Shown here piece after piece: positions 17,881-28,610 of a DNA stretch of 64,000 nucleotides. The translations under genes and the position numbers were made by a program. Below the pieces are notes generated by a model that did not search any database, was not told the origin of the DNA, and was given only the letters and a program-made list of their open reading frames with translations. Location of the stretch: NCBI RefSeq assembly GCF_011605345.1, contig NZ_JAAOXM010000015.1, positions 124,001 to 188,000 on the forward strand, read 5' to 3'. Origin of the DNA: Burkholderia sp. D-99 (GTDB lineage Bacteria; Pseudomonadota; Gammaproteobacteria; Burkholderiales; Burkholderiaceae). Each line of letters begins with the position of its first letter. Positions within the stretch are counted from its first letter, which is position 1.

Positions 17881-18471
17881 TCAGTGCTGACGGAAAGGAA
17901 AGTATTCGGCGGAAAAGCCGGCATCGCCTGCGAAGCGTTGCCAATCGAAGTGCGGCCCCGGGTCCGTCTTGCGGCCCGGCGCGACGTCCGAGTGCCCCGC
18001 GAATGCGTCGACCGGATAGTGCTCGGCGAGCACGCGGGAGAGCGCGGCCAGGACCGCGTATTGCGCATCGTCGAACGGCACGTCGTCCGCGCCTTCGAGC
18101 TCGATGCCAATCGAGAAGTCGTTGCAGCGCACCCGGCCGAAGAACTCGGACGAGCCCGCGTGCCACGCGCGCTCGTCGCACGACACGAACTGCACCAGTT
18201 CGCCGCCGCGGCGGATCAGGAAGTGCGCGGACACGCGCACGCCGCGCAGGTGGCTCTGGTAATAGGGGTGCGCATCGCAGTCGAGGCGATTCAGGAACAG
18301 CGACTCGATCGCATCGCCGCCGAACTCGCCAGGCGGCAGGCTGATGTTGTGGACGATCACGAGCGTCGGCACCGCGCCCGCGGGCCGCGCCTCGAAGTTC
18401 GGCGACGGCGCATGGCGCGCTTCGCGCACCCAGCCGTTCGCGTCGACCGACAACAACAGTGCGTCGCTCAT
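17881..18471 (-). CDS. ampD: 1,6-anhydro-N-acetylmuramyl-L-alanine amidase
   Basis: Cytoplasmic zinc amidase that cleaves the stem peptide from anhydro-muropeptides during murein recycling. Its loss derepresses AmpR-controlled beta-lactamase in many bacteria. It has 196 residues. Zinc ligands fit His42 (VIVHNIS) and the GHSDVAPGRKTDPGPHF segment near 158-172, which supplies the second histidine and the aspartate. The product tripeptide is the substrate of Mpl, also encoded in this window. Its start overlaps the stop of the PP0621-family gene by four bases (ATGA, 18468-18471), so the two are coupled. Confidence 0.96.
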   Translation of the reverse strand: MSDALLLSVDANGWVREARHAPSPNFEARPAGAVPTLVIVHNISLPPGEFGGDAIESLFLNRLDCDAHPYYQSHLRGVRVSAHFLIRRGGELVQFVSCDERAWHAGSSEFFGRVRCNDFSIGIELEGADDVPFDDAQYAVLAALSRVLAEHYPVDAFAGHSDVAPGRKTDPGPHFDWQRFAGDAGFSAEYFPFRQH

Positions 18472-18776
18472 CGCGCGTCGTGACCGCTTGCACGCGCGGC
18501 GTGGCGCTGCGCGTGCTCGGCACTGCAGAAGTAGTCGCCACCCGCGGCGACCGCGTCGCCCTTCGGCGCATGCACGCCGCATTCGGCGCAGCGCACCATC
18601 GGCTCGGGCAGCGACCGCGCGTCGCCGTTCGGGCGCGCAGCGCCGGCACCGGACGCGCCGTCGTAACCCGCGCCGCGGCCGGTGCGGGCCTGCGCTTGCT
18701 CCTGGGCCTGGCGCAGCTTGCGCGCAAGCCACGAACCCGCGAAGAAGAGAAGAATCAGGAGAAGAATCTGTCGCAT
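18468..18776 (-). CDS. PP0621-family small membrane-anchored zinc-finger-like protein
   Basis: A 102-residue protein of unknown function. It has one N-terminal hydrophobic helix (MRQILLLILLFFAGSWLARKL), a polar Gln/Ala/Gly-rich linker, and a C-terminal cysteine cluster (VRCAECGVHAP...YFCSAEHAQRH) that looks like a treble-clef zinc finger. It overlaps ampD by four bases and starts 13 bases after the CcsA-like gene, so the three genes form one transcript. The conserved linkage to ampD is seen in other betaproteobacteria; the role is not known. Confidence 0.85.
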   Translation of the reverse strand: MRQILLLILLFFAGSWLARKLRQAQEQAQARTGRGAGYDGASGAGAARPNGDARSLPEPMVRCAECGVHAPKGDAVAAGGDYFCSAEHAQRHAARASGHDAR

Positions 18777-18789
18777 CGGAAACCTGCGG

Positions 18790-19683
18790 TCAAACCACGG
18801 AACGGTGCAGCAGCACCTCGAAAACGAACCGGCTGCCGACATACGCGAGCAGCAGCGCGGCGAACGACACGAGCACCCAGCGCGCAGCACCACGGCCACG
18901 CCAGCCCGACGTCTTGCGGGCGACCAGCAGGCCGCCGAACATCAGCCACGACAGGATCGCGAATACGGTCTTGTGGTCGAGCCGCAGCGCGCGCGCGTCG
19001 ACCTGCTCGCTGAACAGGATGCCCGACGCGAGCGTCAGCGTGAGCAGCACGAAGCCGGCGCCGATCAGGCGGAACAGCAGCTTCTCGAGCGTGAGCAGCG
19101 GCGGCAGCGTTTCGAGCCAGCTCGCGATCCAGCCCGTCGAGCCGTCGCGCCCGCCGCTTCTCAGCGACTGCAGTCGCCGCTCGACCATCAGCATCAGGAT
19201 CGCGTGCAGCGCGGCGATCGCGAACAGCCCGTACGCGATGTTCGCGATCAGGAAATGCAGCTTGAACAGCGGCGCTGCGGCATAAGGAAGCACCCGCACG
19301 CCGCCGAACACGAGCGGCAGCAGCGATGCGCCGCACGCGAGCGGGAGCACGAGCAGCCGCAGGCTGTCGAGCGGGAAGAAGAAGCTCTCGATCCAGTAGA
19401 TGCCGGCGCCGAGCCAGAACATCGCGGACAGCGCGAACGCGAAGCCGAACACCATCGCGTCGTTCGGGAAGATGGTCGTATGGAGCAGCACGCCGTGCGC
19501 GACGAGCGCGGCAAACAGCAGCGCGCGGCCGGCCCCGCTCATCCCGGACGCGGCAGACGCGGGAACCGGCACGGCCGGCACGCTCGCGACGAGCGGCGTC
19601 GCGCCCTGCCGGTGCGTGCGCCAGCCTGCGACGGCGAGGCCGCCGTACAGGAATGCGGTGAGGGCATACAGTACAATATCCAT
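18790..19683 (-). CDS. CcsA/YpjD-type cytochrome c assembly family membrane protein
   Basis: A 297-residue integral membrane protein with about eight predicted helices (for example MDIVLYALTAFLYGGLAVAG at the N terminus and VFAILSWLMFGGLLVARK near 245). The segment LKLHFLIANIAYGLFAIAALHA has the conserved histidine pattern of the HemX/YpjD branch of the cytochrome c assembly superfamily. That branch lacks the WWD haem-handling motif of true CcsA, and none is seen here, so haem lyase activity is doubtful. In E. coli the homologous gene ypjD lies beside ffh, and here ffh is the divergent neighbour 89 bases away. Confidence 0.88.
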   Translation of the reverse strand: MDIVLYALTAFLYGGLAVAGWRTHRQGATPLVASVPAVPVPASAASGMSGAGRALLFAALVAHGVLLHTTIFPNDAMVFGFAFALSAMFWLGAGIYWIESFFFPLDSLRLLVLPLACGASLLPLVFGGVRVLPYAAAPLFKLHFLIANIAYGLFAIAALHAILMLMVERRLQSLRSGGRDGSTGWIASWLETLPPLLTLEKLLFRLIGAGFVLLTLTLASGILFSEQVDARALRLDHKTVFAILSWLMFGGLLVARKTSGWRGRGAARWVLVSFAALLLAYVGSRFVFEVLLHRSVV

Positions 19684-19772
19684 GTTCGAAGTTTACACTA
19701 GGCCCCCTTCCCGCGACGGCTCCCTTTGTTCGGTTCCGCCGCGCCTTCGGGCCCCACTGTCCATCGCTCCCC

Positions 19773-21140
19773 ATGCTCGACAATCTCACTCAACGGATGG
19801 CGCGCGTCGTCAAGACGCTGCGCGGCGAGGCCCGGCTTACCGAGGCGAACACCCAGGAGATGCTCCGCGAGGTGCGTCTCGCGCTGCTGGAGGCCGACGT
19901 CTCGCTGCCCGTCGTCCGCGAATTCATCGCCAAGGTCAAGGAAAAGGCGCTCGGCGAAGAAGTGATCAGCAGCCTGTCGCCGGGCCAGGCGCTCGTCGGC
20001 GTGGTCCAGAAGGAACTGACCGCCGTGATCGGCGGCGACTACGAAGGCAAGGCCGCCGAGCTGAACCTCGCGGTCACGCCGCCCGCGGTGATCCTGATGG
20101 CCGGCCTGCAGGGCGCGGGCAAGACCACGACCGTCGGCAAGCTCGCTAAGCTGCTGCGCGAGAAGTACAAGAAGAAAGTGCTGACCGTGTCGTGCGACGT
20201 CTATCGCCCGGCCGCAATCATGCAGCTGAAAACGGTGAGCGAACAGGTCGGCGCCGACTTCTTCCCGTCCACGCCGGACCAGAAGCCCGTCGACATCGCG
20301 ATCGCGGCCGTCGACTGGGCGAAGCGCCACTATCATGACGTGCTGATCGTCGATACGGCCGGCCGCCTCGGCATCGACGAGGCGATGATGCAGGAAATCG
20401 CCGCGCTGCACGATACGCTGAAACCGGCCGAAACGCTGTTCGTTGTCGACGCGATGCTCGGTCAGGACGCGGTCAACACCGCGAAGGCGTTCAACGACAC
20501 GCTGCCGCTCACCGGCGTCGTGCTGACCAAGCTCGACGGCGATTCGCGCGGCGGCGCCGCGCTGTCGGTGCGTCACGTCACGGGCAAGCCCATCAAGTTT
20601 GTCGGCGTGGCCGAGAAACTCGACGGTCTCGAGGTGTTCCACCCCGACCGGATGGCGAACCGGATCCTCGGCATGGGCGACATCCTCGCGCTCGTCGAGG
20701 AGGCGCAGCGCGGCGTCGACGTGCAGGCCGCGCAGAAGCTCGCCGACAAGGTCAAGAAAGGCGGCGACTTCGACCTGAACGATTTCCGCGCGCAGATCTC
20801 GCAGATGAAGAACATGGGCGGCCTGTCGTCGCTGATGGATAAACTCCCCGCGCAGTTCCAGCAGGCGGCCGCAGGCGCCGACATGGGCCAGGCCGAGAAG
20901 TCGATCCGCCGGATGGAAGGCATCATCAGCTCGATGACGCCCGCGGAGCGCGCGAAACCCGAGATCATCAAGGCGACGCGCAAGCGCCGCATTGCAGCCG
21001 GCGCGGGCGTGCCGGTGCAGGAAGTCAACCGGATGCTGAACCAGTACGACCAGATGCGTACGATGATGAAGAAGCTGAAGGGCGGCAACATGCAGAAGAT
21101 GATGCGCGGCCTGAAGGGCATGATGCCCGGCATGCGCTGA
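19773..21140 (+). CDS. ffh: signal recognition particle GTPase
   Basis: Binds signal sequences of nascent inner-membrane proteins and delivers ribosomes to FtsY. It has 455 residues. An N-terminal helical bundle precedes the GTPase P-loop GLQGAGKTTT near residue 110, DTAGRL near 195 and TKLDGDSRGG near 252. The C-terminal methionine-rich M domain (about 330-455, ending KMMRGLKGMMPGMR) binds 4.5S RNA and signal peptides. It is transcribed divergently from the YpjD-like gene. The 4.5S RNA gene is not in this window. Confidence 0.98.
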   Translation: MLDNLTQRMARVVKTLRGEARLTEANTQEMLREVRLALLEADVSLPVVREFIAKVKEKALGEEVISSLSPGQALVGVVQKELTAVIGGDYEGKAAELNLAVTPPAVILMAGLQGAGKTTTVGKLAKLLREKYKKKVLTVSCDVYRPAAIMQLKTVSEQVGADFFPSTPDQKPVDIAIAAVDWAKRHYHDVLIVDTAGRLGIDEAMMQEIAALHDTLKPAETLFVVDAMLGQDAVNTAKAFNDTLPLTGVVLTKLDGDSRGGAALSVRHVTGKPIKFVGVAEKLDGLEVFHPDRMANRILGMGDILALVEEAQRGVDVQAAQKLADKVKKGGDFDLNDFRAQISQMKNMGGLSSLMDKLPAQFQQAAAGADMGQAEKSIRRMEGIISSMTPAERAKPEIIKATRKRRIAAGAGVPVQEVNRMLNQYDQMRTMMKKLKGGNMQKMMRGLKGMMPGMR

Positions 21141-21145
21141 TTCCG

Positions 21146-21170
21146 CCCGTCGGCCGGCGCGCGGGTTTTT
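21146..21170 (+). terminator. possible terminator after ffh
   Basis: A GC-rich inverted repeat (CCCG...CGGG with internal G/C pairing) ends in five T, just after the ffh stop. The stem is imperfect. Confidence 0.45.
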
Positions 21171-21234
21171 GCTGTAGCGCGCGCCCGCCGTTCTGCTTCA
21201 TTCTTATTTGTATACCGACTGCCCGCCAGAACAC

Positions 21235-21786
21235 ATGAACCGCGAAGAAGCCCTCCACATTTTCAACCACTCCGAAGAGATCGTCTCGGCCGATGCCGTC
21301 AATGCGTCGATCTCCAAGATGGCCGACGCGATCCGCGCCGAGATCGGCGACGCGTTCCCGCTCGTTCTCTCGGTGATGGGCGGCGCCGCGGTGTTTACCG
21401 GGATGCTGCTGCCGCATCTCGATTTCCCGCTCGAATTCGACTACATCCACCTGACTCGCTACCGCAACACGACGCAGGGCAGCCCGGAAATGCACTGGCG
21501 CGTCGCGCCGCGCGAATCGGTGAAGGACCGGATCGTTCTCGTGCTCGACGACATCCTCGACGAAGGCGAGACGATGGCCGCGATCCGCGACCGCATCCTC
21601 GACATGGGCGCGCAACGTTTCATGTCAGCCGTGCTGTGCGAGAAGACGCTCGCGAAGGCGAAGCCGCTGCACCCCGACTTCTGCGGCTTTGCGGTGCCGG
21701 ATCGCTACGTGTTCGGCTGCGGGATGGACGCCAAGGGCTACTGGCGCAACCTGCCGACGATCCGCGCACTGACCACGAACGTCTGA
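21235..21786 (+). CDS. hypoxanthine-guanine phosphoribosyltransferase-like protein
   Basis: Purine salvage enzyme of the type I PRTase fold, 183 residues. The PRPP-binding loop is [18 protein letters not shown] near residues 98-116, with the characteristic paired acidic residues, and the hood region contains [19 protein letters not shown]. It should convert hypoxanthine and guanine to IMP and GMP, though xanthine preference cannot be excluded. ATG at 21235 is chosen; an in-frame start at 21208 would add nine residues unlike the family. It ends at a strong terminator shared with the convergent marC gene. Confidence 0.92.
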   Translation: MNREEALHIFNHSEEIVSADAVNASISKMADAIRAEIGDAFPLVLSVMGGAAVFTGMLLPHLDFPLEFDYIHLTRYRNTTQGSPEMHWRVAPRESVKDRIVLVLDDILDEGETMAAIRDRILDMGAQRFMSAVLCEKTLAKAKPLHPDFCGFAVPDRYVFGCGMDAKGYWRNLPTIRALTTNV

Positions 21787-21815
21787 ACGCCCCGCTGCGC
21801 ACTATATAAATGGAA

Positions 21816-21850
21816 AGCGGCGCTCCGGTCTCCCGGAGCGCCGCTTTTTT
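21816..21850 (+). terminator. Rho-independent terminator between the HPRT-like gene and marC
   Basis: AGCGGCGCTCCG pairs with CGGAGCGCCGCT around a short loop, followed by six T. A 12-bp perfect GC-rich stem makes it strong. The minus side lacks a T-run. Confidence 0.92.
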
Positions 21851-21871
21851 GTGGGCGCGCGCCGCTCCGCC

Positions 21872-22474
21872 CTACAGCTGGTGCACGAACGCGCGGATGC
21901 CGCCCAGCATCATCTCGACCGAAATCGCGACGAGCACGAGGCCCATCAGCCGCTCGAACGCCGCGACGGTCCGTTCGCCGATCCATTGCTGGATCCGCTC
22001 GGCCAGCACCAGCGTCACCGCGCAGACGATCATCGTGACCGTCAGCGCGCCGACCCACTCGAGCATCTTGCCGGGCCCCTGCGACGTCAGCAGCATCACC
22101 GTCGCAAGCGCGGACGGCCCGGCGAGCGCCGGAATTGCGAGCGGCACGATGAACGGCTCGCCGCCCGCGCGCGGATCGCTGCCGAGTGCGCCGTCCGGAT
22201 GCGGGAAGATCATCCGCAGCGCGATCAGGAACAGCACGATCCCGCCGCCGAGCCGCAGCGACAGGTCGGTGAGGCTCATCATCCGCAGGAAGCGGTCGCC
22301 GACCAGCATGAAGAACAGCAGGATCACGAACGCAATCCCTACTTCACGCAGGATCAGCTTCACGCGCCGCTCACGCGGCACATCCCGCATGGCCGAAATG
22401 AACAGCGGGATGTTGCCGAGCGGATCGGTGATCAGCACCAGGAGCACGGTGGCCGACAGGAAGGTGTATTCCAC
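21872..22474 (-). CDS. MarC-family integral membrane protein
   Basis: A 200-residue inner-membrane protein with six predicted helices. The conserved segments [12 protein letters not shown] (near 15-26), [15 protein letters not shown] (near 76-90) and [12 protein letters not shown] (near 110-121) are hallmarks of MarC/UPF0056 proteins. The family has no established transport substrate; the original multiple-antibiotic-resistance link was later withdrawn. The start is GTG at 22474, 21 bases after the proS stop, so it is probably co-transcribed with proS. Confidence 0.93.
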   Translation of the reverse strand: MEYTFLSATVLLVLITDPLGNIPLFISAMRDVPRERRVKLILREVGIAFVILLFFMLVGDRFLRMMSLTDLSLRLGGGIVLFLIALRMIFPHPDGALGSDPRAGGEPFIVPLAIPALAGPSALATVMLLTSQGPGKMLEWVGALTVTMIVCAVTLVLAERIQQWIGERTVAAFERLMGLVLVAISVEMMLGGIRAFVHQL

Positions 22475-22495
22475 CGCGTTCCCCGGTCGGTGCGC

Positions 22496-24232
22496 TTAGC
22501 GCGCGAGCGCGGCGCGGATCTTCTCCGCGACCGTCGCCGCAGCCGCGTCGGCCGGCAGCAGCGTCGCCTCGGCGTCGCGGCGGCCCTGATACTCGATCTT
22601 GCCTTCCTTCAGGCCGCGCTCGCCGATCACGAGACGATGCGGCACGCCGATCAGCTCCCAGTCGGCGAACATCACGCCCGGGCGCTCGCCACGGTCGTCG
22701 AGGATCACGTCGATGCCGGCCGCGGCGAGTTCCGCGTACAGCTTGTCGGCGGTCTCGCGCACCATGTCGCTGCGGTCATAGCCCATCGGGCACAGCACGA
22801 CTTCGAACGGCGCGATCGACTCGGGCCAGATGATGCCGCGCTCGTCGAAGTTCTGTTCGATCGCCGCGCCGAGAATGCGCGTGACGCCGACGCCGTAACA
22901 GCCCATCAGCATCGGCTGCGGCTTGCCCGACTCGTCGAGGAACGTCGCGCCCATCGCTTCCGAGTACTTGGTGCCGAGCTGGAACACGTGGCCGACTTCG
23001 ATGCCGCGGCAGATGTCGATCACACCCTTGCCGTCCGGCGACGCGTCGCCCTTCTTCACGTTGCGCACGTCGGCGACGTCCGGTTCCGGCAGGTCGCGGC
23101 CCCAGTTCACGCCAGCGATGTGATAGTCGACCTCGTTCGCGCCGACGACGAAATCGCTCATGTTCGCGACCGTGCGGTCCGCGATGACCTTCACCGGCTT
23201 CTTCGTGCCGACCGGGCCGAGGTAGCCCGGCGGCGTGCCGAACCACTCGACGATTTCCTGCTCGGTCGCAAAGCGGTGGTTCTTCAGGCCCGGCAGCTTC
23301 GACACCTTGATCTCGTTCAGGTCGTGGTCGCCGCGCAGCATCACCAGCCAGATGGTCGGCTCGGCGCCTTCGTTGTCGGTCGCGAGCACGATCGACTTGA
23401 TCGTGCGCTCGAGCGGGATCGCCAGCAATTCGGCGACCGCTTCGCACTTCGCCTTGCCCGGCGTCGCGACCTTCGCCATCGCCTCGGCCGGCGCCGCGCG
23501 TTCGGCGATCAGCGGCAGCGCTTCGGCCGCCTCGATGTTCGCCGCGAACTCGGACGTCGGGCAGTACGCGATCGCGTCCTCACCGGTGTCGGCAATCACG
23601 TGGAATTCGTGCGAGAAGTTGCCGCCGATCGAGCCGCTGTCGGCCGCGACCGCCCGGAACTCGAGGCCGAGGCGCGTGAAAATGCGCACGTACGCGTCGT
23701 ACATCTTGCGATACGACTCGTTCAGGCCGGCCGCATCCTTGTCGAACGAGTACGCGTCCTTCATGATGAATTCGCGGCCGCGCATCACGCCGAAGCGCGG
23801 ACGGATCTCGTCGCGGAACTTCGTCTGGATCTGGTAGAAGTTCACCGGCATCTGCCGGTAGCTCTTGATCTGGTTGCGCGCGATGTCGGTGATGACTTCC
23901 TCGTGCGTCGGCCCGATCACGAAGTCGTTGTCCTTGCGATCCTTGAAGCGCAGCAGCTCGGGGCCGTACTGTTCCCAGCGGCCCGATTCCTGCCACAGTT
24001 CGGCTGGTTGCACGGCCGGCATCAGCAGCTCGATGGCGCCCGCCCGGTTCATTTCCTCGCGCACGATCGCCTCGACCTTGCGAATCGAACGCAGGCCGAC
24101 CGGCAGGTAGTTATAGATGCCGCCGGCGACGCGACGGATCATGCCGGCGCGCACCATCAGCTTGTGGCTGACGATCTCTGCGTCGGCGGGTGCTTCTTTC
24201 AGGGTGCCGATAAAGAAACGGGAAGCTTTCAT
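22496..24232 (-). CDS. proS: prolyl-tRNA synthetase
   Basis: Charges tRNA-Pro with proline. It has 578 residues, the bacterial long form. Class II motif 2 falls near residues 135-160 ([26 protein letters not shown]). An editing (INS) domain is inserted at about 220-405, and motif 3 lies near 440-460 ([13 protein letters not shown]). The C-terminal anticodon-binding domain follows. One cognate tRNA, tRNA-Pro(CGG), is in the same window. It is divergent from rppH, with a 228-base gap. Confidence 0.98.
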   Translation of the reverse strand: MKASRFFIGTLKEAPADAEIVSHKLMVRAGMIRRVAGGIYNYLPVGLRSIRKVEAIVREEMNRAGAIELLMPAVQPAELWQESGRWEQYGPELLRFKDRKDNDFVIGPTHEEVITDIARNQIKSYRQMPVNFYQIQTKFRDEIRPRFGVMRGREFIMKDAYSFDKDAAGLNESYRKMYDAYVRIFTRLGLEFRAVAADSGSIGGNFSHEFHVIADTGEDAIAYCPTSEFAANIEAAEALPLIAERAAPAEAMAKVATPGKAKCEAVAELLAIPLERTIKSIVLATDNEGAEPTIWLVMLRGDHDLNEIKVSKLPGLKNHRFATEQEIVEWFGTPPGYLGPVGTKKPVKVIADRTVANMSDFVVGANEVDYHIAGVNWGRDLPEPDVADVRNVKKGDASPDGKGVIDICRGIEVGHVFQLGTKYSEAMGATFLDESGKPQPMLMGCYGVGVTRILGAAIEQNFDERGIIWPESIAPFEVVLCPMGYDRSDMVRETADKLYAELAAAGIDVILDDRGERPGVMFADWELIGVPHRLVIGERGLKEGKIEYQGRRDAEATLLPADAAAATVAEKIRAALAR

Positions 24233-24421
24233 GCGGACGGTTCCAAAAACGGCGCCCCCAGGCGAGGCGCCCGAAAAAGTTTCAAGGTGAAAAAGCTGCG
24301 CGCGGCGAACAACAATGGACGACGATGGCGCAGACGACGTAGCAGACTAATCAGGGACAATTCAGCCGGTATACCCCGCGCGGATTCGCTCCGTCACGGT
24401 GCGCAGCGCCCGTTATCTGTT

Positions 24422-24427
24422 TATAAT
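24422..24427 (+). promoter_or_regulatory. consensus -10 hexamer upstream of rppH
   Basis: TATAAT lies 33 bases before the rppH ATG. No good -35 hexamer is seen at standard spacing, so the promoter may rely on other elements. Confidence 0.5.
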
Positions 24428-24460
24428 CAAAGCAATTTTAAAGGATTCGAAGGTGGTTGT

Positions 24461-25108
24461 ATGCTGGATCGTGAAGGCTTTCGCCCGAACGTCGGCATCA
24501 TCCTCTTGAACGCGCGCAACGAGGTGTTTTGGGGCAAGCGGCTCCGCGAGCATTCCTGGCAGTTTCCTCAAGGTGGGATCAAGTACGGCGAGACCCCCAT
24601 GCAGGCAATGTACCGGGAGCTGCACGAGGAAACGGGCCTGCATCCGGAACACGTCAAGATAATCGGCCGCACTCGCGACTGGTTGCGTTACGAGGTGCCT
24701 GACAAGTTCATCAAACGCGAAGTACGCGGTCATTACCGCGGCCAGAAGCAGATCTGGTTCCTGCTGCGGATGGTTGGACGCGATTGCGACATTTGCTTGC
24801 GCGCGACCGACCACCCGGAGTTCGATGCGTGGCGCTGGAACGAGTACTGGGTGCCGCTCGATGCGGTGATCGAGTTCAAGCGGGATGTCTATCAGTTGGC
24901 GCTGACGGAACTGTCGCGCTTCCTGCGCCGCCCGGCGCAGCGAGCCGAGAAGCCGCGTGAGCCGCGTCTGTCGCGCTATCCGCGCGTCATTGGCGTACAG
25001 GCCCAGCAGACGCTGACGATTGTCGACACATCGGTAGTCTGTTCGGAGATCGAAGTGGAAGCGAGCATGCTCGACGAAATGCCGCCCCACGTGATCGTCG
25101 GCAAATGA
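24461..25108 (+). CDS. rppH: RNA pyrophosphohydrolase
   Basis: Nudix enzyme that removes pyrophosphate from the 5' end of triphosphorylated mRNA and so starts RNase E-dependent decay. It has 215 residues. The Nudix box [23 protein letters not shown] occupies about residues 38-60 (catalytic glutamates in RELHEE). The [15 protein letters not shown] start is conserved. The C-terminal 50 residues, a basic stretch followed by [10 protein letters not shown], extend beyond the E. coli core and are typical of betaproteobacteria. A perfect hairpin terminator begins 20 bases after the stop. Confidence 0.97.
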   Translation: MLDREGFRPNVGIILLNARNEVFWGKRLREHSWQFPQGGIKYGETPMQAMYRELHEETGLHPEHVKIIGRTRDWLRYEVPDKFIKREVRGHYRGQKQIWFLLRMVGRDCDICLRATDHPEFDAWRWNEYWVPLDAVIEFKRDVYQLALTELSRFLRRPAQRAEKPREPRLSRYPRVIGVQAQQTLTIVDTSVVCSEIEVEASMLDEMPPHVIVGK

Positions 25109-25127
25109 CGAATCGAACTGCATGACC

Positions 25128-25158
25128 GGGCGCGACCTAGGTGTCGCGCCCTTTTTTT
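25128..25158 (+). terminator. Rho-independent terminator after rppH, abutting the next gene's ribosome-binding site
   Basis: GGGCGCGAC pairs with GTCGCGCCC around CTAGGT, followed by seven T. The T-run ends three bases before a GAGGA ribosome-binding site for the lipoprotein gene that begins at 25173. Confidence 0.92.
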
Positions 25159-25172
25159 ACGAGGAATGCATA

Positions 25173-25730
25173 TTGAAAGCGATTGCTCTCGCGCTCGCAT
25201 CGATTGCCGCGGCGGCCACGCTGGCAGGTTGCGCGAATTCGAAGACGCCGACCAACAAGGATGACAGCGAGTTCGTGTATCTGCTGGACCGCCAGGGCAC
25301 CTGGAAGGAAAATGCGGTCGACTCGTTGCCGCCGCTGCCGCAGACGGGCGACCTGCTACCGTTCAACGTATCGCAGAACACGCCGCTCAAGTTCTTCGTC
25401 GATGCGAAGTCGCTCGCGGTCGGCACCGACGGCGTCGTGCGCTACGCAGTCGTCGTCACGAGCCCGGCCGGCGCGCGCAACGTGAACTATGAAGGCATCC
25501 GCTGCGACACCTACGAATGGCGCCAGTATGCCGGCCTGAATTCGGATCACGACGGCTGGGATCGCACGGTCGAGAACGATTGGCAGCGCATCGAGAATGG
25601 CGAGCTGAATGCCTACCACTCGGCGCTCTATCAGGACTACTTCTGCGCGAACAAGATGCCGCAGGGCTCGACCAAGCAGATCCTGGAGAACATCCGGTTT
25701 CACCGCACCGCGATGAGCCAGTTGCGCTGA
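25173..25730 (+). CDS. CNP1-like family lipoprotein
   Basis: A 185-residue exported protein of the CNP1-like family, whose function is unknown. The signal peptide has a lipobox LAGC with Cys20 as the lipidation site. The mature part contains the family pattern DDSEFVYLLDRQGTWKE, YEGIRCDTYEWRQYA and HSALYQDYFCANKMP; the two cysteines in the last segments could form a disulfide. The start is TTG at 25173, chosen because GAGGA precedes it and the signal peptide begins there; an upstream in-frame codon at 25122 lies inside the terminator region. The terminator directly before it means its transcript must begin close by or escape termination. Confidence 0.88.
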   Translation: MKAIALALASIAAAATLAGCANSKTPTNKDDSEFVYLLDRQGTWKENAVDSLPPLPQTGDLLPFNVSQNTPLKFFVDAKSLAVGTDGVVRYAVVVTSPAGARNVNYEGIRCDTYEWRQYAGLNSDHDGWDRTVENDWQRIENGELNAYHSALYQDYFCANKMPQGSTKQILENIRFHRTAMSQLR

Positions 25731-25768
25731 CGGCGCGCGGCACTTGCCGCCGCCCCGGTCCGCCGCAT

Positions 25769-25797
25769 AAAAAAGCCCGCATCACGCGGGCTTTTTC
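25769..25797. terminator. bidirectional terminator between the CNP1-like gene and proB
   Basis: AAAAAAGCCCGC and GCGGGCTTTTT flank an ATCAC-type loop, giving a U-tract on both strands. It serves the convergent CNP1-like gene (plus) and proB (minus). Confidence 0.92.
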
Positions 25798-25827
25798 ATT
25801 TGATGGCCGGGCCGGCAACGCGAATGG

Positions 25828-26946
25828 TCACACCAGCACCAGGTTGTCGCGATGGATCAGCTCGGGCTCCAGCATATAGCCGAGCACCGATTCGATCTCG
25901 CCGCTCGGCTTGCGGTGAATCAGTTTCGTCTCCGCACTGCTGTAGTTCGTGAGCCCACGCGCTATTTCGCGCCCGTCGGGGCCAACACACGCGATGACTT
26001 CGCCACGCGCGAACGCGCCCTGCACGTCGATCACGCCGATCGGCAGCAGGCTCTTGCCGCCGGCCGTCAGTTTCTCGACCGCGCCCGCATCGATCACGAC
26101 ATGGCCGCGCACCTGCAGATGGTCGGCCATCCACTGCTTGCGCGCCGCCATCCGCGCGGTACGGGCGATCAGTTGCGTGCCGATCGCCTCGCCGGCCGCC
26201 AGACGCACGAGCACGTCGGACTCCCGGCCGCTCGCGATCACCGTATTCGCGCCGCTGTGCGCCGCGCGCTTCGCCGCGAGGATCTTCGTCAGCATCCCGC
26301 CGCGGCCGAGGCTCGAGCCCGCACCGCCCGCCATCGCCTCGAGTTCCGGCGCGCCCGCATTGGCTTCCGCAACGAGCGTCGCGTTCGGGTCCTTGCGCGG
26401 ATCGGCCGTGAACAGGCCCGACTGGTCGGTCAGGATGATCAGCGCATCGCCTTCGATCAGGTTTGCAACGAGCGCGCCGAGCGTGTCGTTGTCGCCGAAC
26501 TTGATTTCGTCGGTAACGACCGTGTCGTTCTCGTTGATGATCGGCACGACGCCAAGCCGCAACAGCGTCAGAAGCGTCGATCGCGCATTCAGGTAGCGCT
26601 CACGGTCCGCCAGGTCGGCATGCGTCAGCAGGATCTGCGCAGTGCGGATATCGTGCTCGGTGAAGCGGCTCTCGTAGACCTGCGCGAGCCCCATCTGGCC
26701 GACAGCGGCAGCGGCCTGCAGCTCGTCGATTTCGCGCGGCCGCTTGCTCCAGCCGAGCCGCTGCATCCCTTCGGCAATCGCGCCCGAGCTGACGAGCACG
26801 ACTTCCTTGCCCTGGGCGCGCAGCGCGGCGATCTGGGCCGCCCAGCGGCCGATTGCAGCATGATCGAGCCCCTTGCCGTCGTTGGTCACGAGGCTGGAGC
26901 CCACCTTCACCACCAATCGCTTCGAATCCGCGATGATCGAACGCAT
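25828..26946 (-). CDS. proB: glutamate 5-kinase
   Basis: First enzyme of proline synthesis; phosphorylates glutamate to gamma-glutamyl phosphate and is normally feedback-inhibited by proline. It has 372 residues. The amino acid kinase domain begins [13 protein letters not shown] and includes [21 protein letters not shown] (near 136-156) and the conserved [14 protein letters not shown]. The C-terminal PUA domain occupies about residues 280-372. The start at 26946 lies 76 bases after obgE on the same strand; the obgE-proB order is common in betaproteobacteria. proA is elsewhere. Confidence 0.97.
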   Translation of the reverse strand: MRSIIADSKRLVVKVGSSLVTNDGKGLDHAAIGRWAAQIAALRAQGKEVVLVSSGAIAEGMQRLGWSKRPREIDELQAAAAVGQMGLAQVYESRFTEHDIRTAQILLTHADLADRERYLNARSTLLTLLRLGVVPIINENDTVVTDEIKFGDNDTLGALVANLIEGDALIILTDQSGLFTADPRKDPNATLVAEANAGAPELEAMAGGAGSSLGRGGMLTKILAAKRAAHSGANTVIASGRESDVLVRLAAGEAIGTQLIARTARMAARKQWMADHLQVRGHVVIDAGAVEKLTAGGKSLLPIGVIDVQGAFARGEVIACVGPDGREIARGLTNYSSAETKLIHRKPSGEIESVLGYMLEPELIHRDNLVLV

Positions 26947-27022
26947 CCTGCCTTGTCTCCTGTATCTGATACGCGATTGAACGCCGACGCCGGGCGGCAC
27001 GCCCGGCGCGTTCAGGAACCGC

Positions 27023-28138
<1,116 letters not shown>

Positions 28139-28261
28139 TCACTCCGCCCAGTATTTCCGCTATTGTGCCGCGCGCCGGCGCGCTTGAACAATCTGCCGTT
28201 CGGCCGATCGTACGCCGGTCGCGCAACGGTCGCCGGGGCGCACATGCGCCCGGCGACCAAA

Positions 28262-28293
28262 TAAAAAAGGCCCCGCGTAGACTGCGGGGCCTT
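28262..28293 (-). terminator. Rho-independent terminator between rpmA and obgE
   Basis: On the minus strand AAGGCCCCGC pairs with GCGGGGCCTT around a 7-base loop, followed by T6. It would partly or fully separate the ribosomal protein genes from obgE. Confidence 0.9.
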
Positions 28294-28322
28294 TCGGCTA
28301 CGAAGCCCTTGGGTGCCTGAAC

Positions 28323-28586
28323 TTAGGCAGCCGCCGGGACAACGATGACCAGATGCTTCTTGTCCGCGCCCTTCGTCGCGAACTTGACGTGACCGTCGAC
28401 CAGCGCGAACAGGGTGTGATCCTTGCCCATGCCGACGTTCTCGCCTGCGTGCATGCGCGTACCGCGCTGCCGCACGATGATGCCGCCGGCATTGATTGCC
28501 TGACCGCCGTACACTTTCACGCCGAGACGTTTCGACTCGGAGTCGCGGCCGTTCCGGGAAGAGCCGCCTGCCTTTTTGTGTGCCAT
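28323..28586 (-). CDS. rpmA: 50S ribosomal protein L27
   Basis: Ribosomal protein whose N terminus reaches the peptidyl-transferase centre. It has 87 residues and starts [24 protein letters not shown], the invariant L27 N-terminal motif. There is no N-terminal cleavable extension of the Firmicutes kind. It lies 24 bases after rplU and is co-transcribed with it. Confidence 0.98.
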
Positions 28587-28610
28587 CTGATTGCTCCTTT
28601 ACCGAGGCGC

